A stretch of DNA of 5,107 nt from Candidatus Aminicenantota bacterium (GCA_013139435.1 WTAW01000073.1:1-5107); one strand, 5' to 3'. Positions 1-5,107 are shown, numbered from the stretch's first letter. Translations and numbers: made by a program. The notes: generated by a model from the letters alone, not told the origin.

Positions 1-843
1 GGGACCAATCTAGGAGTTCTTTCAGCGATCTTACGTCCCGGTGATGTAGCTGTGTTAGATATTCTTTCTCATGCGTCCATCTATGACGGTGTTCAGCTTG
101 GAGGGGCGGATATCAAAGTTTTTGCCCATAACAATCCCAGCCATCTGGAAAAAGTCCTCAAAAATGTGAAGACCAAACGTGTCATGGTCTGCATAGAGGG
201 AGTGTACAGCATGGATGGAGACCTCGCCAACCTCCCGGAATTGATCCCCATCTGCAAAAGATACGGGGCTAAAATACTAGTGGATGAAGCCCATGCTACA
301 CTGATCTTCGGGGAGAAGGGCGGGGGAGTAGCAGAGCACTTTGGACTCGAGGATGAGATCGATATTGCGATCGGTACTTTCAGCAAGGCCTTCGGAGCGA
401 TCGGAGGGTTTGTCGTTGGGAAAAAAGAGCTCATGACCTATCTCAGGATGACAGCCCGTGCCTACGTCTTTTCCTGCACCATGGCACCCCATACGGCTGC
501 AGGGATCCTCAAGGTGCTCGAGATCTACAAAAAGGACAAATCACTACGCGACCAACTTTGGGAGAATATCCACTACATGCATGATAAACTTCAAGAAGCC
601 GGCCTGGATATCGCGGACACCAAGTCTCAAGTCATCCCTGTCATAGCCGGAAACGATCTGAGGCTTCGAGAGATCAGTAAACGCATTCAAGAGAGGGGAC
701 TCTACACCGGAGTCGTCACCTATCCCGCCGTATCGAAGAACAAGACTCGCTTACGCCTCTCAGTCTCTGCCAAACACACCAAGGAACAGATGGATGAGTG
801 TGTCCGCATCATTAGCGAAGTCTTCGAGAGTATGAAAGACTGA
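1..843 (+). CDS. Alpha-oxoamine synthase family PLP enzyme (serine palmitoyltransferase / KBL / AONS-like), 5'-truncated
   Basis: The frame is open from the first base of the window, so the gene starts upstream. 280 residues are visible; family members are usually about 390-420, so roughly the first 115-135 are missing. Family members condense an amino acid with an acyl-CoA in a decarboxylating, PLP-dependent Claisen-type reaction in the cytosol. Seen in sequence (codons counted from base 1): SHASIYDG with the PLP-stacking His at 24; DEAH with the pyridine-nitrogen Asp at 95; GTFSKAFGAIGG with the Schiff-base Lys at 129; and a C-terminal RLRLS segment (Arg 250/252) followed by an AKHT motif, where family members bind the substrate carboxylate. 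The GTFSKAFG...GGFVVG block and the following ARAYVFSCTMAP resemble serine palmitoyltransferases slightly more than biotin AONS or threonine-pathway KBL, but the substrate cannot be fixed without the N-terminus. ATG at 52 is an internal Met, not the start. No clear terminator follows. Family assignment is sure; exact enzyme is not. Confidence 0.9.
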   Translation, partial: GTNLGVLSAILRPGDVAVLDILSHASIYDGVQLGGADIKVFAHNNPSHLEKVLKNVKTKRVMVCIEGVYSMDGDLANLPELIPICKRYGAKILVDEAHATLIFGEKGGGVAEHFGLEDEIDIAIGTFSKAFGAIGGFVVGKKELMTYLRMTARAYVFSCTMAPHTAAGILKVLEIYKKDKSLRDQLWENIHYMHDKLQEAGLDIADTKSQVIPVIAGNDLRLREISKRIQERGLYTGVVTYPAVSKNKTRLRLSVSAKHTKEQMDECVRIISEVFESMKD

Positions 844-928
844 GAATTGTCACAAACTTAATCTCGCTTGAATTCCAATGTATGGCGTCCGCTCCCCAAA
901 CAGACCACGTGATATTTGATCGTTTCAC

Positions 929-957
929 TTGACTTATACGCTGTTATGCTTTAGAAT
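929..957 (+). promoter_or_regulatory. Sigma70-type promoter for the winged-helix regulator operon
   Basis: A -35 box TTGACT (929-934) and a -10 box TAGAAT (952-957) are separated by exactly 17 bp. Each box matches the housekeeping consensus at five of six positions. Transcription would start near 963-965, giving a leader of about 56 nt before the ATG at 1020. This makes the downstream regulator and carboxyltransferase a transcription unit separate from the oxoamine synthase. The call rests on sequence pattern only. Confidence 0.7.
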
Positions 958-970
958 GACCGATGTGATA

Positions 971-998
971 GGTCAATTGACCAATCGAGTTGGTCAAT
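971..998 (+). promoter_or_regulatory. Probable operator: overlapping palindromes in the leader of the winged-helix gene
   Basis: Two dyads overlap. GGTCAATTGACC at 971-982 is a perfect 12-bp palindrome. The arms ATTGACCAA (976-984) and TTGGTCAAT (990-998) form a perfect 9-bp inverted repeat around the 5-nt spacer TCGAG. Three TTGACC/GGTCAA half-sites therefore lie between about +7 and +34 relative to the predicted start of transcription. This is a usual position for a site where a dimeric winged-helix repressor would block its own transcription. The natural candidate ligand is the product of the next gene (1020-1463). As RNA, the 9-bp repeat could also fold into a hairpin, but no U-tract follows, so it is not a terminator. 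Confidence 0.6.
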
Positions 999-1019
999 AG
1001 AAACTTGATGGAATAGACC

Positions 1020-1463
1020 ATGCTGGAACCGCTTTTTGAATCGGAAAAAAAGGAAAAGATCCTGTTTTTCCTCTATTCCTATGGAGAAGGATACGCAAGA
1101 GAGATCGCCAGGACTTTCCGATTCAACCTCAACACCGTCCAGAATCAGCTGAAAAAATTGGAAAGCCATGGAGTGTTATACAGTCGGCTACGAGGAAAAG
1201 TGAGAATATTCGGCTTCAATCCCCGTTATCCCTTTAAAAAAGAACTGGAGGCACTCCTTAAAAAAGCCATGATGTATCTTCCCGAAAATGAAGTCAAAAG
1301 ATACTACTGGCCTCGCCTGCAACCCAAAAAAACTGGAAAACCACAACCGGAACGTTCTCTTCAGGGAAGGATTTATTTTGCCCTTTCTAATCCTTGGGAG
1401 AAGAATCAGCTAAACAGGTTCATGCCATCCCAGAAAAAATCCAAGACAAACAGGGAAAGTTAA
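1020..1463 (+). CDS. ArsR-like winged helix-turn-helix DNA-binding protein
   Basis: A 147-residue cytosolic protein, probably a transcriptional regulator. Residues 1-20 form a first helix (MLEPLFESEKKEKILFFLY). Residues 25-35 (YAREIARTFRF) and 37-50 (LNTVQNQLKKLESHG) are the helix-turn-helix, and 52-66 (VLYSRLRGKVRIFGF) is the beta wing, followed by NPRYPFKKEL. This pattern, with a PKKTGKP segment near 102-108, matches a small wHTH family that normally ends soon after that segment. Here a further 39 or so polar residues follow, with no recognisable domain. No metal-binding Cys cluster is present (the protein has no Cys), so it is not a classical metal sensor. ATG 1020 has only a weak GGAA ribosome site at 1010-1013, but it starts exactly at the conserved N-terminus. 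It lies behind a good promoter and a palindromic site, suggesting autoregulation, and 19 nt before the carboxyltransferase gene. The regulated target and any ligand are unknown. Confidence 0.85.
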   Translation: MLEPLFESEKKEKILFFLYSYGEGYAREIARTFRFNLNTVQNQLKKLESHGVLYSRLRGKVRIFGFNPRYPFKKELEALLKKAMMYLPENEVKRYYWPRLQPKKTGKPQPERSLQGRIYFALSNPWEKNQLNRFMPSQKKSKTNRES

Positions 1464-1482
1464 AGTCTCCATTGCGAAAAAA

Positions 1483-3312
1483 ATGACTGAACGACACAAA
1501 GAACCAAAAGAGCCCAAAAAATCAGAGGCGGAGAGCGCGGGAAAAATAACCGATGCCTATGACAGGTATCTTCTCGTCCGGAAAAAGGAAAGACCAAGAG
1601 CACGCGACCTGATCCCGAAAATTTTTGACAAATTCGAACAGTATAGAGAGGGTTTTCCCTATGATCCGAACATCATCGCAGGGTATGCAGAACTCGATGG
1701 TTTGCCTCTCTTTGTCATTGGTCAGAATTGGCGAACCGTAAAAGACCGAAAGATACTCTCAACAATAACAGCCAAGGGCTATTCACTCGCACTAGAGGTC
1801 ATGAAACTCGCAGAAAGGCATCAAAAACCTCTGATCACGCTCATCGACACTCCAGGAGGGGATCCCCTTCAGGAGTCGGCCGAACTTCTCCAATGCTGGA
1901 AAATATCCGACTGCATACGAACTCTTGCGGGCCTCAAAGTGCCCACTGTGAGTATCATCATCGGCGAAGGCGGCAGCGGCGGCGCAATCTCCCTCCAGGT
2001 CACTGATCGCACATACATGCTGGAAAATTCGGTCTTTTCTGTGATCTCTCCCGAAGGCTGTGCCGGCATCTTGATAAAGGGTCTCAACAAAAAACCCCGA
2101 GAGGAAAAACAGAGAAGACACAGAGAAATGGCCAGCCTTCTCAAGCCTACTCCTCAGGATATGCTCGAGTTCAAGATCATCGATAGCATCATAAGAGAAC
2201 CAGAAAAGGGAATCCATAAGGATCAAAAAACAGCGGCCAAGAACATCAAGTACTTCATCATAAAAGCTCTCCATGAATTGGGTGAAGAATCCATAGAGAC
2301 CCTCCTCGACAAAAGATATCGGAGATTTATGAGTTATGGAGAATGGAAGGAACTCCCCACGGAGCCAAAAGCCTCTGCACCACGAAGATTTGCTCGGAAT
2401 ATCATAAAAGGTGTGAAAAAGATTTTTCAAAGAGAAAAAAAACCTCCAATCGGCGAAGAAGAACACCCCACAGAATGGCCAACGGGTGAGACTCACCCAA
2501 AGTCTTACGAATGCAAAATATGTGGGGAGATCACACCGTTTAAAAAATATTTGAAGGGATTTAAGATCTGCCCCAAATGTGGGAGTACGGATCGCAAATT
2601 TTATCCCACTGCCCATGAATGGATCCGCCACCTTGTCGATAGGGGGAGTTTTAAAGAGAGAGATGCAAACCTTGTTCCTTTGGATCCCATAAACTTCAGT
2701 TTTAAAACGGATGATGGCACGATTAAAAGATACAGGGATGATATCGAGAGAGACTACACAAAAACAGGGGTCCATGAAGCTCTTATCATAGGGACGGCAA
2801 GGCTAAAAGGACAAGAAATTGTCTTGGCTGTGTCTGAGTATGGCTTCAGGGGAGGTAGCTTGAGTTCTGTTGTCGGTGAAAAATTCGTCAGAGCTGTGAA
2901 CTATGCCAACCAAATAAACTGCCCACTTGTTTCTGTTTCCATGACGGGTGGCGCCAGGATGCAGGAGGGAATACTATCGCTCATGCAGATGGGCAAAACG
3001 AATATGGCACTCACCCGAATAAAAGTCCCTTACATCTCCATCCTTGCCGATCCGACTATGGCCGGTTCACTATCCAGCTATGTGAGCCAAGGAGATATCC
3101 ATATAGCAGAACCAAATGCAGAGATCGCTTTTGCAGGAACACGCGTCGTTGAGGGGTATCTAAGAACGAGAATACGAGACAAAAAGGGCCGCTCCCCTCT
3201 ATGGTATCATCCGGATTTCTATCTCGAGAGGGGGGGTATCAACGAGATCGTCCCCAGAGAAAAGATGAGAGACAGGGTCTATGATTATCTAGAATTACTC
3301 AAAAAATTCTAA
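1483..3312 (+). CDS. Fused acetyl-CoA carboxylase carboxyltransferase, AccA-like domain followed by AccD-like domain
   Basis: A 609-residue cytosolic carboxyltransferase that should move CO2 from carboxybiotin to an acyl-CoA, most likely acetyl-CoA to malonyl-CoA for fatty acid synthesis. Residues 1-22 are a charged Lys/Glu tail. Residues about 24-286 are AccA-like: KLAERHQKPLITLIDTPGG, GEGGSGGA (161-168), SVISPEGCA (186-194), FKIIDSIIREP, and a terminal KRYRRFMSYG. Residues 287-342 are a charged linker. Residues 343-609 are AccD-like: a zinc ribbon with Cys 344, 347, 363 and 366, then RGGSLSSVVG (456-465), TGGARMQE (488-495), LADPTMAG (521-528) and IAEPNAEIAFAG (541-552). The AccA half lacks the usual N-terminal helical region of about 75 residues. 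Its PGAYPG loop reads PGGDPL. Both catalytic halves otherwise look intact. ATG 1483 is the first start codon in the frame after a stop at 1411, but it has no Shine-Dalgarno sequence; translation is probably coupled to the regulator ending 19 nt upstream. No biotin carboxylase or carrier gene is in the window. Confidence 0.92.
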   Translation: MTERHKEPKEPKKSEAESAGKITDAYDRYLLVRKKERPRARDLIPKIFDKFEQYREGFPYDPNIIAGYAELDGLPLFVIGQNWRTVKDRKILSTITAKGYSLALEVMKLAERHQKPLITLIDTPGGDPLQESAELLQCWKISDCIRTLAGLKVPTVSIIIGEGGSGGAISLQVTDRTYMLENSVFSVISPEGCAGILIKGLNKKPREEKQRRHREMASLLKPTPQDMLEFKIIDSIIREPEKGIHKDQKTAAKNIKYFIIKALHELGEESIETLLDKRYRRFMSYGEWKELPTEPKASAPRRFARNIIKGVKKIFQREKKPPIGEEEHPTEWPTGETHPKSYECKICGEITPFKKYLKGFKICPKCGSTDRKFYPTAHEWIRHLVDRGSFKERDANLVPLDPINFSFKTDDGTIKRYRDDIERDYTKTGVHEALIIGTARLKGQEIVLAVSEYGFRGGSLSSVVGEKFVRAVNYANQINCPLVSVSMTGGARMQEGILSLMQMGKTNMALTRIKVPYISILADPTMAGSLSSYVSQGDIHIAEPNAEIAFAGTRVVEGYLRTRIRDKKGRSPLWYHPDFYLERGGINEIVPREKMRDRVYDYLELLKKF

Positions 3313-3350
3313 GATTCACTAAAATTCATTTGATCCGTTGATTTTTTCCA

Positions 3351-3380
3351 TTGAAACACCCTCATGTTATTGAGTAAAGT
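3351..3380 (+). promoter_or_regulatory. Possible promoter upstream of the trans-sulfuration enzyme gene
   Basis: TTGAAA (3351-3356) and TAAAGT (3375-3380) are separated by 18 bp in the 101-nt gap after the carboxyltransferase gene. The -10 match is only four of six, so this is a weak candidate. No convincing terminator hairpin lies between the two genes, so read-through from the upstream operon is also possible. Confidence 0.3.
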
Positions 3381-3400
3381 GGGAGAGATGTTTCGTAAAA

Positions 3401-3407
3401 AGGAGAG
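3401..3407 (+). promoter_or_regulatory. Strong ribosome binding site of the trans-sulfuration enzyme gene
   Basis: AGGAGAG, preceded by an A-rich stretch, lies 6 nt before the ATG at 3414. An in-frame TAA at 3396-3398 just upstream rules out an earlier start, so this site fixes the start codon even though the protein's N-terminus is short for the family. Confidence 0.8.
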
Positions 3408-3413
3408 AAATCC

Positions 3414-4535
3414 ATGAAAAGCGTGCCACTTATTCCTCCAGTGTGCTTAACAGCCACTTACAAATTTGCAAAGTCTGACGATCTGATCGATGTGGTTCAG
3501 AACCATTCGGGCCACATCTATTCCCGTTGGGATAATCCGACGGTGCAAGCTGTTGAAAAGGCCTTGGCTCAACTCGAAGACTATGCCCATGCGCTTGCCT
3601 TTGGGTCGGGAATGGCAGCTATCACGACAGCGATTCTTGCGCTTTTGGATAAAGATAGCAGGATTGTCTTCCAGAGAGAAATCTACGGTGGAACTCATGA
3701 GTTTCTCCATGACTATTTGCCACGCCTGGGTGTCAGCACATCGGGTGTCAATTACTATAATGCCGAAGGCTTTCTTGCCGAGATCGAAAAAGGCCTGACG
3801 ATCCTCTATCTCGAAACTCCGACAAATCCCACACTGCGTGTCGTAGACCTCGAGCCTTTGATCGAAGCAGCACACAAAAAGGGCGCTATCGTTATGCTGG
3901 ATTCAACCTTTGCCTCACCGGTCAATCAACATCCCAAAGATTATGGTGTGGATGTGGTCATCCACAGTGCCACCAAATACCTCGGGGGCCATCATGATAT
4001 CACGGGTGGATTCATCTGCTGTGAAGAGTCACATTTTAATACAATCTGGAGATATCGGAAAATTTTGGGAGGAGTGATGGACCCATTGACGGCCTTTCTG
4101 GCCCTCAGAGGATTACAGACTCTGTCGCTTCGTGTTCAACGTCAGAATGAAAGCGCGATAAAAATCGCCCAGTATCTGGAAAAACAAAAAAACGTCAAAG
4201 CTGTATACTATCCTGGATTGGAGAGTAATCCAGACCATGCGATCGCCAGGCGGCAAATGAAGGGGTATGGCGGCATGCTGAGTTTTGACCTGGATGCAGA
4301 TTTTGAAACCACGAAGACCTTCATGGACAGCTTAAAATTCATCAAATTGGCTTCAAGCCTTGGGGGAGTGACAAGCCTGGCCACCCAGCCGATAACGAAC
4401 ACCCATGTCGGCCTTAGTCCAGAATCAAGGGCAAAAGCTGGGATCAGCGAAAGCCTTGTTCGCATTTCTGTTGGCGTCGAAGATGTCGACTTGCTGATCC
4501 AGGATCTGGAACAAGCTTTCAACGTCATCGGCTAA
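3414..4535 (+). CDS. Cys/Met metabolism PLP-dependent enzyme (cystathionine gamma-synthase/lyase, O-acyl-homoserine sulfhydrylase or methionine gamma-lyase family)
   Basis: A 373-residue cytosolic enzyme of the trans-sulfuration family, which makes or breaks C-S bonds of homoserine esters, cystathionine, cysteine or methionine. Visible motifs: IYSRWDNPT (35-43, a phosphate-binding Tyr/Arg contributed across the dimer), AFGSGMAA (62-69), Tyr 91 in REIYGGTH (PLP-stacking position), ETPTNPT (134-140), LDSTFASP (Asp 163, pyridine nitrogen), HSATKYLGGHHDITGG (Schiff-base Lys 188), SSLGGVTSL (314-322), TQPITNTH (324-331) and LVRISVGVED. The N-terminus begins almost directly at the VPLIPPVCLTATY strand, so the usual lead segment of about 15-25 residues is missing; a stop codon upstream shows this is genuine. 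The family's usual Glu in GGxESL is Thr 320 here, which leaves the substrate open; it could be a synthase, a lyase or a sulfhydrylase. It has its own ribosome binding site and may have its own weak promoter. A hairpin follows the stop codon. Confidence 0.93.
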   Translation: MKSVPLIPPVCLTATYKFAKSDDLIDVVQNHSGHIYSRWDNPTVQAVEKALAQLEDYAHALAFGSGMAAITTAILALLDKDSRIVFQREIYGGTHEFLHDYLPRLGVSTSGVNYYNAEGFLAEIEKGLTILYLETPTNPTLRVVDLEPLIEAAHKKGAIVMLDSTFASPVNQHPKDYGVDVVIHSATKYLGGHHDITGGFICCEESHFNTIWRYRKILGGVMDPLTAFLALRGLQTLSLRVQRQNESAIKIAQYLEKQKNVKAVYYPGLESNPDHAIARRQMKGYGGMLSFDLDADFETTKTFMDSLKFIKLASSLGGVTSLATQPITNTHVGLSPESRAKAGISESLVRISVGVEDVDLLIQDLEQAFNVIG

Positions 4536-4540
4536 GGAAT

Positions 4541-4561
4541 GAAAGCAGCCCGTTGCTTTTT
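4541..4561 (+). terminator. Weak hairpin terminator after the trans-sulfuration enzyme gene
   Basis: AAAGCA (4542-4547) pairs with TGCTTT (4554-4559) around a 6-nt loop, and a G-T pair (4541/4560) can extend the stem. The 3' arm runs into a five-T stretch (4557-4561) six bases after the stop codon. The position fits a factor-independent terminator, but the stem is short and AT-rich, so it may be inefficient. Confidence 0.4.
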
Positions 4562-4621
4562 CAGTGCCAACTTGATATTCTTTTCCCAAGTCAATGTAGG
4601 GGATAAGCGACCCTTTATATT

Positions 4622-4630
4622 GGGGAGGGA
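4622..4630 (+). promoter_or_regulatory. Ribosome binding site of the XRE gene
   Basis: GGGGAGGGA sits 3 nt before the ATG at 4634, with its GGAG core about 6 nt from the start codon. This supports the chosen start. A clear promoter is not visible between 4562 and 4621; TTGATA at 4572-4577 has no good -10 partner at 16-18 bp. Confidence 0.65.
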
Positions 4631-4633
4631 ATA

Positions 4634-4984
4634 ATGAAAATAACGGCACTCATAGGCAAACGGATAAAAATTCTCAGATTAGAGCGGGGTTTAACACAGA
4701 GGGATATGGAAGAAGTCACGGGTGTCTCCCGGTCACACATCAGCAAGATTGAATCTGGCAAAGTCGCAAATCCAGGCTTAGACACGCTTGAAAAAATTGC
4801 AAAAGCGTTAAAGGTGTCCATATCATTTTTGTTTCATTTTGATGAGAGAACTCTGAAAAAGAGGGTTCAAGCCATAGAAAAGCGGAAGAAAGAGCATAAA
4901 AAAGAGATGGAACTCCTCGAGAGTAAAGAAAATGAGATAAAAAAACTAAAGAGGGAATTAAGGGCTTTAAAAAAGAAAAAATAG
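4634..4984 (+). CDS. XRE-family (Cro/C1-type) HTH protein with a lysine-rich coiled-coil tail
   Basis: A 116-residue, probably DNA-binding cytosolic protein. Residues 7-67 form a canonical HTH_3/Cro-C1 domain: IGKRIKILRLERGLTQ, then helix 2 (TQRDMEEVTGV, 21-31) and helix 3 (SRSHISKIESG, 32-42), then NPGLDTLEKIAKALKVSISFLF. Residues 72-116 have no such fold. They are almost entirely Lys, Glu, Arg and Leu/Met in heptad-like spacing and should form a long, strongly basic helix or coiled coil, suggesting dimerisation or contact with a partner or nucleic acid. There is no sensor or peptidase domain. The start is supported by GGGGAGGGA just upstream. The gene ends 35 nt before a Ser/Thr kinase gene on the same strand, so the two may be co-transcribed, and the regulator may act on, or be modified by, the kinase. 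Its target is unknown. Confidence 0.88.
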   Translation: MKITALIGKRIKILRLERGLTQRDMEEVTGVSRSHISKIESGKVANPGLDTLEKIAKALKVSISFLFHFDERTLKKRVQAIEKRKKEHKKEMELLESKENEIKKLKRELRALKKKK

Positions 4985-5019
4985 ATCTGGAGAACAAATC
5001 CAGCCAGGATTCTTGAAAC

Positions 5020-5107
5020 ATGATCGGAAAAACCATCTCTCATTATAGAATTCTTGAGAAAATCGGAGCGGGAGGGATGGGTGTGGTGTATAAGGCTGAA
5101 GACACTA
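5020..5107 (+). CDS. Hanks-type Ser/Thr protein kinase, N-terminal fragment (3'-truncated by the window)
   Basis: Only the first 29 codons are visible. They begin MIGKTISHYRILEKIGAGG and continue MGVVYKAEDT, the start of a bacterial PknB-like kinase domain. The glycine-rich nucleotide-binding loop is GAGGMG (16-21), followed by the conserved Val and by YKAED. The catalytic VALK lysine and HRD/DFG motifs would lie beyond the window. The kinase domain begins directly at the N-terminus, as in large soluble or membrane-anchored signalling kinases of Acidobacteriota-like lineages, which often carry TPR, WD40-like or TolB repeats after the kinase domain; what follows here cannot be seen. ATG 5020 is preceded by AGGA (5006-5009) at a 10-nt spacing. 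The gene follows the XRE gene by 35 nt and is probably in the same operon. Confidence 0.9.
   Translation, partial: MIGKTISHYRILEKIGAGGMGVVYKAEDT

Larger units (their letters stand above)
844..1019 (+). other. Intergenic region between the oxoamine synthase and winged-helix genes
   Basis: This is the longest non-coding stretch (176 nt). Its second half carries the promoter and palindromic operator described separately. The first half, up to about 925, shows no convincing terminator hairpin, small gene or repeat. A lone CACGTG palindrome at 906-911 lies 17 bp upstream of the -35 box and is too short to interpret. Confidence 0.6.

Noticed and set aside
906..911. CACGTG palindrome upstream of the promoter
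   Set aside because: A six-base palindrome occurs often by chance, and there is no second copy or known bacterial factor to support it here.
976..998. Leader hairpin read as an attenuator or terminator
   Set aside because: The 9-bp repeat is followed by TAGAAAC rather than a T-tract, and no leader peptide or competing stem is visible, so a protein-binding operator is the simpler reading.
1411..1483. Possible frameshift fusing the winged-helix protein to the carboxyltransferase (frame open from 1414, with an A6 run at 1434-1439)
   Set aside because: It would need a +1 or -2 shift, no recoding signal is visible, and both proteins look complete and start and end sensibly on their own.
1792..2775. 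A long open reading frame (327 codons) on the minus strand inside the carboxyltransferase gene
   Set aside because: It lies wholly antisense to a gene with clear AccA and AccD motifs, its translation has no recognisable domain and is rich in Phe/Ser as expected from reverse reading of Lys/Glu/Gly codons, and it has no supporting start context.
3313..3350. Possible terminator after the carboxyltransferase gene (T6 run at 3342-3347)
   Set aside because: No stable stem with more than a few pairs could be built directly upstream of the T-run.
4213..4233. Perfect inverted repeat CTGGATT / AATCCAG with a 7-nt loop inside the trans-sulfuration gene
   Set aside because: It sits in the coding region for the family-typical YPGLESNP segment, has no T-tract and no nearby gene boundary, so it is most likely coincidental.

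Overview
The window looks like a chromosomal segment from a Gram-negative-type, probably uncultivated bacterium of moderate GC content. The best lineage hint is the last gene, whose opening (MIGKTISHYRILEKIGAGG) is typical of the Hanks-type Ser/Thr kinases that are expanded in Acidobacteriota/Aminicenantes, KSB1-like, Latescibacteria-like and myxobacterial genomes. This is an inference from family knowledge and no taxonomy can be fixed from the window. All real genes are on the + strand. No RNA gene, CRISPR array, insertion sequence or phage element is seen, and no gene-free stretch exceeds 300 bases (the longest is 844-1019).

Layout. (1) 1-843: the C-terminal two thirds of a PLP-dependent alpha-oxoamine synthase (serine palmitoyltransferase / 2-amino-3-ketobutyrate CoA ligase / 8-amino-7-oxononanoate synthase family), cut by the window start. 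(2) 844-1019: an intergenic region with a near-consensus sigma70-type promoter (929-957), followed by a perfect 9-bp inverted repeat and an overlapping 12-bp palindrome, a likely operator. (3) 1020-1463: a small ArsR-like winged-helix regulator. (4) 1483-3312: a single-chain carboxyltransferase with an AccA-like half followed by an AccD-like half, starting 19 nt after the regulator, probably in the same operon. (5) 3414-4535: a Cys/Met-metabolism PLP enzyme (trans-sulfuration family) with its own strong ribosome binding site. (6) 4541-4561: a weak terminator-like hairpin. (7) 4634-4984: a small XRE-type HTH protein with a lysine-rich coiled-coil tail. (8) 5020-end: the start of a Ser/Thr protein kinase gene.

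How the parts may work together. The carboxyltransferase would supply malonyl-CoA (or another carboxylated acyl-CoA), given biotin carboxylase and biotin carrier proteins encoded elsewhere. The neighbouring alpha-oxoamine synthase condenses an amino acid with an acyl-CoA thioester, so a lipid link (for example sphingoid-base synthesis) is possible but unproven. The most noteworthy unit is the winged-helix regulator with a palindromic site in its own leader, followed at once by the AccA-AccD fusion: a plausible autoregulated switch for acyl-CoA carboxylation. The XRE gene and kinase gene form a separate, probably regulatory pair.
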